From NCBI GenBank assembly GCA_003021045.1, contig PXRN01000027.1, positions 1 through 64,000 of the forward strand: a stretch of 64,000 nt of DNA, in the 5' to 3' direction. This document shows, piece by piece, positions 7,684-17,222 of the stretch; positions within the stretch are counted from its first letter, which is position 1, and every line of letters begins with the position of its first letter. This stretch comes from Halobacteriales archaeon QS_4_69_34. Lineage in GTDB: Archaea > Halobacteriota > Halobacteria > Halobacteriales > Halococcaceae. Position numbers and translations under genes: made by a program. The notes beneath the pieces were generated by a model that made no database searches, had not been told where the DNA came from, and worked only from the letters and a program-made list of their open reading frames with translations.

Positions 7684-9134
7684 CGCTCCCGCCCGGCGCG
7701 TGCGAGCGCGGCCGCGAGCGACTCGTCGGCCGCCCAGTCGATCGCCGGAATCCCGTCCCGTCGGAGCTCACTCAGCCGGTTGTCACGCTCGATCCGCGCG
7801 AGCTGGCGGCCCGGTGTGTCCTCCACCGTTGGATCGGGGGCGAGGGTCGTCACGGAGTGGCCGTGGGCGTCGAGCCGGCGGGCGACGCTCGCCGCGTAGT
7901 CGTCACACAGCGGCGAGCACAGGACCACTTGGGCTTCCCCGGGCAGCCGGCGTCGCAGCCGTCGGAGCCGGATCGAGGGGAAGAAGGGCTCCTCGGGCGG
8001 CGTCGGCGACAGCGCGGGGTGGGTCCCCAGCAGCTCGCGGAGGCGGGCGCGGTGGGCCGTGCCAGCCCCGGGGGCGAGCCAGCACGGCTCGGGAGCGAGC
8101 GCCGCCACGCCCACCCGGTCGCCCGCTTCCAGCAGCCCGACGGCCACCCGGCCCGCGGCCCCGGTGACCCGCTCGACGGCGCTCTCGGCGTTCTCGCCGG
8201 GCGCGCGATAGGCCGCCTCGCGCGCGTCGATCAGGAGCACGACCACGGCGGCGCGCTCCTCCCGGAAATCCACCGTCGAGAGATCGCCGCCGGCGGCCAG
8301 CCGACGCCAGTCGACGCGCGAGAGCGGATCGCCCGGCCGGTACTCGCGGGTGGCGTGGAACTCGACGCCCGGACCGCCGATCGCGGTCGGAATCCGCCCG
8401 ACCTGTCCCGTCGTCCGGGCGCGCGGCGCGAGCGAGACCCCGGCCCCGAGCGCCGGCACGCAGGTCAGCCGGGTTTCATCTACGGTGGTGACCCGGGTCG
8501 CGCGCTCGGCCGCGCCGGTGGCGTCCCGCGCGAGCGCGAGCGCCGGCTCGAAGCGGTGTGCGCCCCGCGCCGCCGTGACCGCGTAGGAGAACCGTGCCTC
8601 GTCGCCCGGGCGCAACGCGGTCCCGAGCCGAGGTGAGCCCGCGGCGACGGCGAGCCCCGGGGGAACGCCGTCGACCACCCGCACGTCGGCGAGGAAGGCA
8701 TCGCCGGCGTTCCGTACCGTGACCTCGACGCCCACCGCCGCGCCCGGCTCGGGGTCGGTCTCCTCTAGCGTTCGGTCGAGTTCGAGGTCGATCTTCGGGG
8801 GACGTGCGGCGCGTGCCGCGGCGGCGACGGCAACCCCGACGACGCCCGCGAGCACGACCGGCGGGCTCGCGGTGAAGATCCCGACCGCGCCCGCGAGCAG
8901 GGCGAGCGCGCTCGCGCCGCGCCAGCGCCCGGTCCGTCGATCGATCGTCTCGCCCACGCTCGGTTGACGCGAGCGATCCTCGGCGTCGGGCCGCCGTTCG
9001 GTCCCATCCCTCCCGGTCGTCGTCAAGTCCGGTCCGCCGGCGTCGCGTTCGGGACCTCCGGTGTCGCGTTCCCGAGTCCCGGTGGCCCGCTCCGGATCAC
9101 CGGCGGTCCGCTCCGAACCGCTCCATGCGGTCAT
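7680..9134 (-). CDS. DUF58 domain-containing protein
   Basis: A 484-residue protein. The first 90 residues are charged and repetitive, followed by two membrane helices (ASALALLAGAVGIFTASPPV and VVLAGVVGVAVAAAARA). An extracytoplasmic beta-rich part (LELDRTLEETDPEPGAAV) comes next, then the DUF58 signature ATREYRPGDPLSRVDWRR near the centre. The last part resembles a von Willebrand A-like domain (VVVLLIDARE). DUF58 proteins act with MoxR ATPases in envelope or complex assembly. The ATG at 9134 overlaps the stop of the upstream short gene by 4 bases. The poorly conserved N-terminus repeats GGPE/GTRERD-like words. Confidence 0.9.
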   Translation of the reverse strand: MTAWSGSERTAGDPERATGTRERDTGGPERDAGGPDLTTTGRDGTERRPDAEDRSRQPSVGETIDRRTGRWRGASALALLAGAVGIFTASPPVVLAGVVGVAVAAAARAARPPKIDLELDRTLEETDPEPGAAVGVEVTVRNAGDAFLADVRVVDGVPPGLAVAAGSPRLGTALRPGDEARFSYAVTAARGAHRFEPALALARDATGAAERATRVTTVDETRLTCVPALGAGVSLAPRARTTGQVGRIPTAIGGPGVEFHATREYRPGDPLSRVDWRRLAAGGDLSTVDFREERAAVVVLLIDAREAAYRAPGENAESAVERVTGAAGRVAVGLLEAGDRVGVAALAPEPCWLAPGAGTAHRARLRELLGTHPALSPTPPEEPFFPSIRLRRLRRRLPGEAQVVLCSPLCDDYAASVARRLDAHGHSVTTLAPDPTVEDTPGRQLARIERDNRLSELRRDGIPAIDWAADESLAAALARAGRER

Positions 9135-9262
9135 CGACGCCCCTCGCTCGCGACGCGGCGCGAGAGCGCGTCGATGGCGGTGTGCGCGCCGAGCGCCGCC
9201 GCGGCCGCGAGCGTGCCGACGGCGAGGGCGACGATCGCGGAGCCTGCGGCCGCGCGGTCCAT
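9131..9262 (-). CDS. 43-residue membrane or signal-anchor protein, first gene of DUF58 operon
   Basis: It begins MDRAAAGSAIVALAVGTLAA and ends DALSRRVASEGRR, with one hydrophobic helix. Its stop overlaps the start of the DUF58 gene (ATGA), which supports real translation. A TATA-like GGCTTTTCACC lies about 25 nt upstream (9280-9290). In other haloarchaea the gene at this place encodes a longer membrane protein (DUF7269). This copy may be a shortened form that keeps only the anchor; that is inference. Confidence 0.6.
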   Translation of the reverse strand: MDRAAAGSAIVALAVGTLAAAAALGAHTAIDALSRRVASEGRR

Positions 9263-9732
9263 GCGTGCCCGAACAGCGGCCGTGGTGAAAAGCCTCACCC
9301 GGGCGGATCGACTCGACGCCGAGCGCGCTCGGGGGCCGAACAGCCCTCCCGGGCGGTCGATCCAGTACGGTTCGTCGGCGGCGACACCGGGAACACTGCG
9401 AGCGAGGCGTCGGCTGGACGTGTCGCGGTACGGCTGGCGCGGACCCACGCGCCGCCCCGTCGGCGCACGCTCGTGTGAGGGGAGGGGCGCGAGGTGCTCC
9501 CCGTCGCACCTCGATGGCGAACGGGGAGGAACGACTCACGAGCCACGCGCGGGCGGTGGTCGCTGCCGGGTGCGGTCACGATCGTGTCCGCGATGTAGCG
9601 CGGTGTGGAGGGGTCACGTCCGGCTCGCGAGCCGTTCGGGTTCACGTGGTCCCAGCGCCGTGACCTGAGTGTCGTGGTCCCGATCCGGAACGCGATGGAC
9701 AGCGATTAGTCGTCCCCGGCGGTACTCATCGC
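9263..9732. other. Intergenic region, no gene recognised
   Basis: A 470-bp region between the DUF58 operon and thrC, which are divergent. Only the TATA-like box near 9280-9290 (minus strand) is apparent. I see no conserved reading frame or structured RNA. Confidence 0.5.
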
Positions 9733-10938
9733 ATGGAGACCACGGCCGCGTTCGCGGGGCTTTCCTGTACCGACTGCGGGGCGGCGTTCGACGCCAGAGC
9801 GTCCACCGCCGACGCGGCGACCCACCGCTGTCCCGACTGCGGCGGCATCCTCGATCCCGAGTACGACTACGACGCCGTCGACCTCGCGCGCGAGGACCTC
9901 CAAGCGCGCCCGTTCGACGGCCTCTGGCGCTACGAGGAGCTCCTTCCTCTCCCCCGGGAAGCGGCGGTCACCATGAACGAGGGCACCACCCCGCTCGTCG
10001 AGTGTCCCGCGCTCGCCGACGAGCTCGGCGTCGCCCGCCTCCTGATCAAAGACGAGGGCCACAACCCCACCGGAAGCTTCAAGGACCGCGGCGCGACCCT
10101 CGCGGTCTCGGCCGCCGCCGAACACGGCGCGAGCGACGTCGCCCTCCCCACGGCGGGCAACGCGGGCCAGGCTGCCGCCGCCTACGCGGCACGCGCAGGC
10201 CTCGACGCCCACGTGTTCGTCCCCTCGCGGGCGAGCTTCGTGACCAAGGCGATGATCAACGTCCACGGCGGCGAGATGACCGTCGTCGAGGGCCGGTTCG
10301 CCGACGCCGCCGACGCCTACGCCGACGCCGCGGAGAGCAACGACTGGTACTCGGTCGGCTCGTTCGTCACGCCCTACCGCCACGAGGGTAAGAAGACGAT
10401 GTACTACGAGATCGCCGAGCAGCTCGACTGGGCGGCCCCCGACCGGATCGTCTACCCGACCGGCGGCGGCGTCGGCTTGGTGGGAATGTACAAGGCCGCG
10501 CGCGAGCTCCGCAGGCTCGGGTTCGTCGACGAGCTCCCGGGGATGTACGCCGCCCAGTCCGCCGGCTGTGCGCCGATCGTCGAAGCCGTCGAGGGCGGCC
10601 GGAGCCGCCACGACCCCTGGGAGACCCCCGATACGATCTGTGGCGGCATCGAGATCCCCGATCCCGGCGCGAGTCCCCTGATCGTAGACGCCATCGCGGA
10701 GAGCGACGGCGGCGCGGTCGCCACCCCCGACGAGGCGATCCTCGACGCCGCGATCACCGTCGCCCAGCACGCCGGCATCGAGATGGGCGCGACCTGTGCG
10801 GCGGCCGCCAGCGGCGCGTGGGAGCTCGCCGAACGGGGCGAGTTCGACGCCGGCGACACGGTGGTCCTCGTGAACACCGCTGCCGGCAACAAGGAAGACG
10901 ACGTCCTCCGGAGTCACCTGATGGGGAGGGGGGTCTGA
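9733..10938 (+). CDS. thrC: Threonine synthase
   Basis: A PLP enzyme converting O-phosphohomoserine to threonine. The N-terminal zinc ribbon uses Cys12, Cys15, Cys33 and Cys36 (CTDCG...CPDCGG). The PLP lysine is Lys117 in NPTGSFKDRG, and the phosphate-binding glycine loop is PTGGGVG. At 401 residues it has the usual archaeal length. It stands alone, followed by T-rich tracts that look like an archaeal terminator. Confidence 0.95.
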   Translation: METTAAFAGLSCTDCGAAFDARASTADAATHRCPDCGGILDPEYDYDAVDLAREDLQARPFDGLWRYEELLPLPREAAVTMNEGTTPLVECPALADELGVARLLIKDEGHNPTGSFKDRGATLAVSAAAEHGASDVALPTAGNAGQAAAAYAARAGLDAHVFVPSRASFVTKAMINVHGGEMTVVEGRFADAADAYADAAESNDWYSVGSFVTPYRHEGKKTMYYEIAEQLDWAAPDRIVYPTGGGVGLVGMYKAARELRRLGFVDELPGMYAAQSAGCAPIVEAVEGGRSRHDPWETPDTICGGIEIPDPGASPLIVDAIAESDGGAVATPDEAILDAAITVAQHAGIEMGATCAAAASGAWELAERGEFDAGDTVVLVNTAAGNKEDDVLRSHLMGRGV

Positions 10939-10943
10939 CGCAC

Positions 10944-10990
10944 CCACTTTTGTGCAGTGTTCCCTGTCGCCCCCGCCCACTTTTTCGCAC
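10944..10990 (+). terminator. T-tract terminator region after thrC
   Basis: Two related pieces, CCCACTTTTGTGCAG and CCCACTTTTTCGCACG, lie just after the thrC stop. Archaeal RNA polymerase terminates at short T runs like these. The two pieces also look like an imperfect direct repeat. Confidence 0.45.
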
Positions 10991-11019
10991 GAGGTCCGCT
11001 GTCACTCGTACCTGCGGCG

Positions 11020-11160
11020 TCTCCGCGAGCGGAGCGAGCGGAGGCTCGTCGGAGCTTCGCTCCGACGGCGCTCGCTTTGCCGAACCCCCTGTAAAACCTG
11101 GAGGAAAAGACCGCGAGCGGACGACCGGCCGAAGGGAGGTGGGGAGCTCGCGGGAGCAGG
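11020..11160 (+). repeat. Intergenic hairpins and dispersed element B, copy 1
   Basis: Two strong inverted repeats, around CTCCGCGAGCGGAGCGAGCG and GTCGGAGCTTCGCTCCGAC, are followed by TGTAAAACCTGGAGGAAAAG and then CCGCGAGCGG...GAGCTCGCGG. The AAACCTGG-purine-CCGCGAGC...GCTCGCGG arrangement recurs inverted at 21546-21618. The remaining sequence up to 11344 holds no gene I can recognise. Confidence 0.55.
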
Positions 11161-11344
11161 GCCGGCGCGCAGACGGAGGCGTGACCGATGGCCGTAATCC
11201 CGCGGCCACCGGACGAACCTCGGCCTGCCCCGCTCGAATCTGCATGGTATAGAGAGGAGATGGGTGGGAGGGAAAGACGTCGGCGGAGTCGGCGCACTCG
11301 GCCAGGCAGCAAGGGTTTAACACCGGCTGTACCGGAGATCGGGC

Positions 11345-14300
11345 ATGGCCACAGGCGAGAGACGAGCGCAGCGTGGACCCGCCCTCTCGGTGGACGCGCT
11401 CGGTCACAACCACCCGGAGGCCGCCGAGTACCGCGCGCTCGCGTCGGCGCTCCGCGAGCGCGTCGCCGGCGAGGTGCGCTTCGACGAGTACGCACAGATC
11501 CTCTATGCCACCGACGGTAGCGTCTACGGCGCGCGTCCGGCGGGAGTGGTCTGTCCGACGGACGCCGCGGACGTACAGGCCGCCGTCGAGGTCGCGAGCG
11601 AGCACGACGTGCCCGTCCTGCCCCGAGGCGCGGGCTCGTCGCTCGCGGGACAGGCCGTCGGGCCGGGCTGCGTGGTGCTGGACTGTTCGCAGCACATGGA
11701 CGCAATCCTCGACGTCGACCCCGATCGACAGGAGGCCACGGTTCAGCCGGGCGTCGTCCAGGACCACCTCGATACTCGCTTGGCCGAGCACGGCCTGAAG
11801 TTCGCGCCTGATCCCGCCTCCTCGAACCGCGCGACGCTCGGGGGCTCGATCGGCAACAACTCGACGGGCGCACACTCGGTCCGCTATGGAATCACCGACG
11901 CCTACACCGAGGAACTGCGGGTCGTGCTCGCCGACGGCTCGCTGATCCACACCCGCGAGGTCGTCCTCGACAGTCCCGAGTGGGAGGGGGTCGTGGGAGG
12001 TGACGACCTCGAAGCGAGGCTCTATCGTACTGTCAGACGGCTGGTCGAGAACAACGCCGACGCGATCGACGAGCGCTACCCGACGCTCAAGCGGAGCGTC
12101 TCGGGCTACAACCTCCAGAAGGTGATCTACGCGAACGACGCCGGCGAGCGCTGCATGAATCTCTCGAAGCTGTTCGTCGGCGCGGAGGGCACTCTCGGCG
12201 TCGTGGTCGAGGCGACCCTCGGGCTCGTGACGGTACCCGAGGAGACCGCACTGGCGCTCTACTGCTTTCCGACGCTCACCGACGCGATGGCGGCCGTGCC
12301 CGAGGCTCTAGAGTACGACGTGAGCGCGGTCGAGCTGATGGACGAGGAGGTGTTCCGGCTCGCGGGCGAGTCCGCGGAGTTCGCCCAGTACGCCGAGCCG
12401 ATCCCCGAGGGGACGGCCGCGGCCCTGATGATCGAGTTCGACTCCGAGCTGTGTGCAGACTTCGAGGCCGCCATCGGGGAGACGAACGCCCGCTTCGTCG
12501 AGCAGGGCGAGGCGTTCGACGTGTTGGAAGCCTACGCGCCCGACGAACAGGAGATGCTCTGGAAGCTCCGCAAGGCCGCGATCCCGCTGCTGATGAGCCT
12601 CGAGGGCGACCCGAAGCCCTACCCGTTCATCGAGGACGCTACCGTGCCCCCCGAGGAGCTCGCCGAGTACGTCGGCGAGTTCGAGGCGGTCCTGGAGAGC
12701 CACGGCACCTCGGCGGCCTATTTCGCCCACGCCGGCTCGGGAACGCTGCACATCCGGCCGATCCTCTCGCTCAAGGAGAGCGAGGGCATCGAGACGATGC
12801 ACTCCATCAGCGAGGACGTCACGGACCTCGTGCTCGCCCACCACGGGGCCTTCTCGGGCGAACACGGCGACGGCCTCGCGCGCACGGCGTTCAACCCGAA
12901 GATGTACGGCCCACAGCTCTGGAGCGCCTTTCAGGAGCTGAAGCTCGCGGCCGATCCCGACGTGCTGTTCAACCCAGGGACGGTCGTCTACTGGGAGGGG
13001 ACCGAAGAAACCGACGACGCCGACCGGAGCGACGACGCGGCCGAGCAGGGCGGCGCAGCGACCGCCCCGCCGGCGTCCGGGCGCGGCGTCGGCGCGGACA
13101 TGCGCGAGCACCTCCGCTACGGCGCGGACTACGCCTCGATCGAGCCCCAAACCACCCTCGACTTCGACGACGAGGGCGGCTTCAGCCACCTCGTCGAGCT
13201 GTGTAACGGCTGTGGGACCTGCCGTCAGACCGACTCGAACACGATGTGTCCGACCTACCGCGCCTCCAAGGAGGAGATTCAAACGACGCGGGGCCGGGCG
13301 AACATGCTCCGGGCGGCCATTTCCGGAGAGCTCCCGGAGGACGAGCTCTACACCGAACGGTTCCAGGCGGAGGTGCTCGACCTCTGTGTCGGCTGCAAGG
13401 GCTGTGCCTCGGACTGTCCGACCGGCGTCGACATGGCGAAGCTCAAGGCCGAACTCAAACACGACTATCACGGCGAGGAGGGGGTCGCGCTCAGGGAGCG
13501 GCTGTTCGGAAACATCGATCGGGTAGCACGAGTCGGCAGCGCCCTCGCGCCCCTGTCCAACTGGCTCCCGGGCGTGCCGGGCGCGCGGGCGGCCATGGAG
13601 AAAGCGGTCGGCATCGCACACGAGCGCGAACTCCCGACGTTCACCCGCCGAACGTTCGAGGACTGGTTCGCGGCCCGCGGCGGGGCGCAGGTCCCCCGCG
13701 AGGACGCTACCGATCACGTCCTCCTCGTTCCCGATACGTACACCAACTACAGCTCCCCCCGGCCCGGCCGCGCGGCCGTCCACGTCCTGGAGGCCGCAGG
13801 CGTCCACGTCTCGATGCCGGACGTGGCTCCGAGCGGGCGGGCGGCCTACTCGAAGGGACTGCTCGACGTCGCCAACGAGCGCGCGCGGACGAACGTCGAG
13901 CGCCTCGCGCCGCCGATCGAGGGGGGCGCGTCGGTCGTGTTCGTCGAGCCCTCCGACGCCGTCATGTACCAGGACGAGTATCTCGACCTCCTCGATGGGC
14001 CGGCGGTCGAGAGGGTGGCGGCGAGTTCCTACGGGATCTGTGAGTACGTCGACGTCCACCGGCTCGACGAGGACCTGGAGTTCGAGGCGACCGCCGAATC
14101 GCTCACCTACCACGGCCACTGCAACCAGAAGGCTACCAACAAGGACCACCACGCGGTCGGCGTCCTTCGGCGAGCCGGCTACGCGGTCGATCCCCTCGAC
14201 TCGGGGTGTTGTGGGATGGCGGGTTCGTTCGGCTACGAGGCCGAACACTACGACCTCTCGCGGGCCATCGGGCGCATCCTCTTTCGCCAGGTCGACGCGA

Positions 14301-14419
14301 GTCCCGGGGAGACCGTCGTCGCGCCCGGCGCGTCCTGTCGCTCGCAGCTCGACGAGCGCGAGGGGGCGTCGACGCCCCCTCATCCGGTCGAGAAGCTCGC
14401 CGAGGCGGTCGCTCCCTGA
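11345..14419 (+). CDS. FAD-linked oxidase / Fe-S oxidoreductase fusion (D-lactate or glycolate dehydrogenase type)
   Basis: A 1024-residue protein fusing a GlcD-like flavoprotein to a GlpC-like iron-sulfur part. The N-terminal FAD-binding domain shows LPRGAGSSLAGQAVG and NNSTGAHSVRYG. An FAD-oxidase C-terminal domain follows, ending in FNPGTVVYW at about residue 550. Two 4Fe-4S sets come next, starting at Cys620 (CNGCGTCRQ) and Cys681 (CVGCKGCASDCPTG). Two CCG-type domains then carry HGHCNQKAT and DSGCCGMAGSFG. The family oxidises 2-hydroxy acids and passes electrons to quinone or another carrier; the exact substrate is not readable. A TATA-like GGGTTTAACACC lies about 30 nt upstream. Confidence 0.92.
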   Translation: MATGERRAQRGPALSVDALGHNHPEAAEYRALASALRERVAGEVRFDEYAQILYATDGSVYGARPAGVVCPTDAADVQAAVEVASEHDVPVLPRGAGSSLAGQAVGPGCVVLDCSQHMDAILDVDPDRQEATVQPGVVQDHLDTRLAEHGLKFAPDPASSNRATLGGSIGNNSTGAHSVRYGITDAYTEELRVVLADGSLIHTREVVLDSPEWEGVVGGDDLEARLYRTVRRLVENNADAIDERYPTLKRSVSGYNLQKVIYANDAGERCMNLSKLFVGAEGTLGVVVEATLGLVTVPEETALALYCFPTLTDAMAAVPEALEYDVSAVELMDEEVFRLAGESAEFAQYAEPIPEGTAAALMIEFDSELCADFEAAIGETNARFVEQGEAFDVLEAYAPDEQEMLWKLRKAAIPLLMSLEGDPKPYPFIEDATVPPEELAEYVGEFEAVLESHGTSAAYFAHAGSGTLHIRPILSLKESEGIETMHSISEDVTDLVLAHHGAFSGEHGDGLARTAFNPKMYGPQLWSAFQELKLAADPDVLFNPGTVVYWEGTEETDDADRSDDAAEQGGAATAPPASGRGVGADMREHLRYGADYASIEPQTTLDFDDEGGFSHLVELCNGCGTCRQTDSNTMCPTYRASKEEIQTTRGRANMLRAAISGELPEDELYTERFQAEVLDLCVGCKGCASDCPTGVDMAKLKAELKHDYHGEEGVALRERLFGNIDRVARVGSALAPLSNWLPGVPGARAAMEKAVGIAHERELPTFTRRTFEDWFAARGGAQVPREDATDHVLLVPDTYTNYSSPRPGRAAVHVLEAAGVHVSMPDVAPSGRAAYSKGLLDVANERARTNVERLAPPIEGGASVVFVEPSDAVMYQDEYLDLLDGPAVERVAASSYGICEYVDVHRLDEDLEFEATAESLTYHGHCNQKATNKDHHAVGVLRRAGYAVDPLDSGCCGMAGSFGYEAEHYDLSRAIGRILFRQVDASPGETVVAPGASCRSQLDEREGASTPPHPVEKLAEAVAP

Positions 14420-14555
14420 ATCCACCGTCGCCTCGGTCTACCTTCGAAGCGACCGACGAATCGTCGTGGTCGGGGCCGAGCCAGCCGCGGCCGAACGACG
14501 GGCGCGGAGGGTGGGGGGACTGTGAGGAGCGCGAGCGTGGTGACGGCCGCGTCGC

Positions 14556-15539
14556 TCAGGACTTCTGGGAGACCGCGGAGGTGATCCGCTGGACGATCCC
14601 CATCCCGCTGCGGGGATCCTCGGTGACCTCGTACTCGCGGTGGAGGTCGCCCGCCGAGTCCGCGCGCAGAACGGTGATGTCGGCGGACTCGGCGACCGCG
14701 GCCGCGCGCTCGCCGACCGAGCCCGTCGTCGTCACGAGGACGGCGCGCGCGCCGGCAGCGTCGGCGGCCTCGCGCAGCGTCGCGACGTTCTCGGCTGTCG
14801 GTCGCTCGTGAATCGCGCCGACGGTCTGATTGTCGAACAGGGGATCCTCGCCGTAGACGTGGACGTGGTGTGCGGTGCCGCCGTCGTCGGTCAGCGCCCG
14901 ATCGACGCTCACCGAGAGGTCGCGGTCGTCGAGTGCTGCGACCAGCGCGTCCCGGGCCGTGAGCTGCGTGCGGAGCCACTGCCCGCCGGTGTCCGTCAGC
15001 GCGTAGCGACACAGCGCCCGTTCGATTGCTTCGAGGGGAGCGTGGAGCTCGCCACACGCCCGACAGGCGAGCCGGTGGGCGGGGGATTCGGCCCACTCGC
15101 CGCAGTCCCGGCAGGTGTGTAGCCGGCCCTGCTCGATCCGTGCGAGCGAGTCGAGGTGCTCCTCGCAGTTCGGACAGACGTAGTTCCCGTCGGCCTCGAA
15201 CGCCGTCTGGGGCTCGACGCAGCCACAGTCGAGATGCTCGAAGAGGTCGGTCTCGACGGTGTACGCCGAGCCACAGTCCGGACAGGCGGTGGTGTACTGG
15301 AGCCCCTCGGCGTCGCAGTCCGGACAGATGTAGACCTTCTCCTCGAAGCTCTTTTCGAGCACCCCCCGCTCGGCGAGCGATTCGAGCAGCTCGAAGGGCG
15401 GGTCGTCGGTGGGGTTCAACAGCCGTTCGGCGTCGGGGTAGCCGACCGCGCCGGTGTCGGGGTCGACGGTCGGTTCGAGCTCGGCCGGCGAGCCGTCGTC
15501 GAGCGCCGTCAGGAGGCTAAGTGTTCCGGGCGAGACCAT
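14556..15539 (-). CDS. Zinc-ribbon-rich TackOD1-like metal-binding protein
   Basis: A 327-residue protein. The N-terminus looks like a small helical domain. At least four CxxC pairs follow in the middle (CPDCD, CPDCGS, CPNCEE, CRDCGE, CRACGE), with a LDCGC motif between them. This arrangement matches the TackOD1 metal-binding output domain of archaeal signal proteins. The C-terminal third is an alpha/beta domain (LVTTTGSVGERAA...ITVLRADS). It is alone, with a TATA box (CCTATATGC) at about 15572-15580 upstream. Role unknown; sensing or regulation is plausible. Confidence 0.75.
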   Translation of the reverse strand: MVSPGTLSLLTALDDGSPAELEPTVDPDTGAVGYPDAERLLNPTDDPPFELLESLAERGVLEKSFEEKVYICPDCDAEGLQYTTACPDCGSAYTVETDLFEHLDCGCVEPQTAFEADGNYVCPNCEEHLDSLARIEQGRLHTCRDCGEWAESPAHRLACRACGELHAPLEAIERALCRYALTDTGGQWLRTQLTARDALVAALDDRDLSVSVDRALTDDGGTAHHVHVYGEDPLFDNQTVGAIHERPTAENVATLREAADAAGARAVLVTTTGSVGERAAAVAESADITVLRADSAGDLHREYEVTEDPRSGMGIVQRITSAVSQKS

Positions 15540-15829
15540 TGGCGACTCTGGTAGTGGTATACACAGGTTCGCATATAGGCCTTACTCCCGTTCGAGGGCC
15601 GAATTCGGCGTCGAGAACTACGCTGTCCGACGAACAGCCGACGTCGGTCAGCCGCGCGTCGGACGCCCTTCGGTCGCCGTCGGCCCTTGCACCCGGCTGC
15701 AGGCGTGATCGGGTCTCGCGCGCGGTTCGTCGGTCGCGCACGGTCGTCGGTGCGGGCTGCCCGTCGGGCGCTCGATCGCCCGGTGGGGAGCGAGCGTGGG
15801 GGACGGTGGGTAGACGAAGCCGGGCGTGC

Positions 15830-16684
15830 TCAGGATTCCGGCTCGGGCCGAGTCACGTGCTCTAAGAGGGCCTCAGCCGTGACGTCGAGACCCTGGCGCG
15901 CGAAGAAGTTCGCCACGTTCTCGCAGTCGCGTTCGAGGAAGTCCCGGCTGTTCGGGTGGTGGACGGTGACGGCCTGTCCGAGGTCGAGCACGCACAGCTC
16001 GCCCTCGTGGACCACGACGTTGTACTCCGAGAGGTCGCCGTGGACGAGCCCGGCTCCGTGGAGCCGGCGTGTGTACTCTCGAACGACCTCGTAGGCCGTC
16101 TCGGGGTTCTCGATGTGGACCTCCGCGAGGCGTTTCGCGCGCTCGTCGTCGGTACCCAAAAACTCCATGACGAGCGCGTTCCGCTCGACGGCGATCGGTT
16201 CGGGCACCCTGACCCCGGCGGCGCGCGCCCGCGAGAGGTTGGCGAACTCCTTTCGCGTCCACGCGAGCACGACCTTCTTTTTGTCCGACCCGATGCCCGA
16301 AAAGCGGGGGTCGCCCTCGAGATACCGGCGCATCCGGCGGAAGTCGCTCGCGTTGATCCGATAGATCTTCACCGCCACGTCGCCGTCGGGCCCGAGCGCG
16401 AGAAAGACCGTCGCCTCCTTGCCCGTCGAGATCGGGCCGCCGAAGGCCTCGACGTGGCCGTCGTGGACGAGCTTGTAGAGCGCGTGGAGGGTGGCGTCGT
16501 CGAACACCGAGCCCTCGACTTTGAACTGGTCGGCATCTTTGAGCCGCTTGCGGAACTGGGAGAACTCCCGATCGCGCTCTCTGGCGATCCGGTCGGCTTC
16601 GGTGTCGGCGACGTCGATCGCCTCCCACTCGTCGCCAGGCTCCTCGGTGGCGTCGGTGTCGAGCAGGCCGTGTTCCTCCTCCAT
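15830..16684 (-). CDS. rio1: RIO1-type serine/threonine kinase
   Basis: An atypical protein kinase involved in small-subunit ribosome maturation. It has a Rio1 N-terminal helical part, the nucleotide loop GPISTGKEATVF, Lys in VAVKIYRI, the catalytic loop GLVHGDLSEYNVVV and the metal loop VLDLGQAV. 284 residues is the normal size. I start at the ATG at 16684 (MEEEHGLLD), because the longer frame upstream is arginine-rich. It lies 71 bp downstream of aIF1A on the same strand, a common archaeal pairing. Confidence 0.95.
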   Translation of the reverse strand: MEEEHGLLDTDATEEPGDEWEAIDVADTEADRIARERDREFSQFRKRLKDADQFKVEGSVFDDATLHALYKLVHDGHVEAFGGPISTGKEATVFLALGPDGDVAVKIYRINASDFRRMRRYLEGDPRFSGIGSDKKKVVLAWTRKEFANLSRARAAGVRVPEPIAVERNALVMEFLGTDDERAKRLAEVHIENPETAYEVVREYTRRLHGAGLVHGDLSEYNVVVHEGELCVLDLGQAVTVHHPNSRDFLERDCENVANFFARQGLDVTAEALLEHVTRPEPES

Positions 16685-16755
16685 CCACCGCGGGCTACGC
16701 GAGCCACGCCTAAAAGGATGGGTCACGGGCCGGTCCGCGACCGGCTGTCCCTCCG

Positions 16756-17046
16756 TCAGTCCTCGACGTGACCCTCGCGTCGGAGCCGGTCGGCGTCTCC
16801 CTTCTCGTAGCGCCACTCGACGTCGGCCTTTCGATCCTGCCAGTCCCACGGGTCGACGAGCACGACGTCACCCTCGCGGATCCAGACGCGCTTTCGCATC
16901 CGCCCCGGGATGCGGGCCGTGCGCTCGACTCCGTCCATGCACCGCACCGCCACTCGGTTCGCGCCGAGCATCTCCGTCACGACGGCGAACAGCTCCCCGT
17001 CGCTCGGCATCCGGAGGTCCGTCGCCTCCCGGTCGGCGTCGCCCAT
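16756..17046 (-). CDS. eif1A: Translation initiation factor aIF1A
   Basis: A 96-residue S1/IF1-type OB-fold factor that binds the A site of the small ribosomal subunit during initiation. The family core is visible: [40 protein letters not shown] and [12 protein letters not shown]. The start at 17046 is supported by the TATA box just upstream. It is followed on the same strand by rio1. Confidence 0.97.
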   Translation of the reverse strand: MGDADREATDLRMPSDGELFAVVTEMLGANRVAVRCMDGVERTARIPGRMRKRVWIREGDVVLVDPWDWQDRKADVEWRYEKGDADRLRREGHVED

Positions 17047-17070
17047 ACCGGGTCGTTGCACGGCGGCCGG

Positions 17071-17080
17071 ATTTAAAATC
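17071..17080 (-). promoter_or_regulatory. TATA box of aIF1A gene
   Basis: GATTTTAAAT on the minus strand, 25-34 nt upstream of the ATG at 17046. The spacing implies a leaderless or nearly leaderless transcript. Confidence 0.7.
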
Positions 17081-17189
17081 TTGTAGCGGTGGACCACGCT
17101 CGGACGGGGACGGTCGTGACGCGACACCGCCCGTGCCGGCGGGCCCGAGGGTGTGCGCCCCGCGATCGCCGCACGTGCGTCGGTACCAA

Positions 17190-17200
17190 TGATTTATGCC
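17190..17200 (+). promoter_or_regulatory. TATA-like box of alcohol dehydrogenase gene
   Basis: TGATTTATGCC, with TTTATG 25-30 nt before the ATG at 17223. This supports the internal start over the ATG at 17196, which lies inside the box. Confidence 0.55.
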
Positions 17201-17222
17201 CCCGTGGACAGCGTACAGCAGT

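Noticed and set aside
10939-11344. A structured RNA gene between thrC and the oxidoreductase
   Set aside because: The hairpins there match dispersed repeats, and no conserved RNA family features were seen.
14206-14811. Open frame continuing past the flavin/Fe-S oxidoreductase gene
   Set aside because: It overlaps the CCG domain in another frame and then runs antisense to the TackOD1-like gene; the composition is not protein-like.
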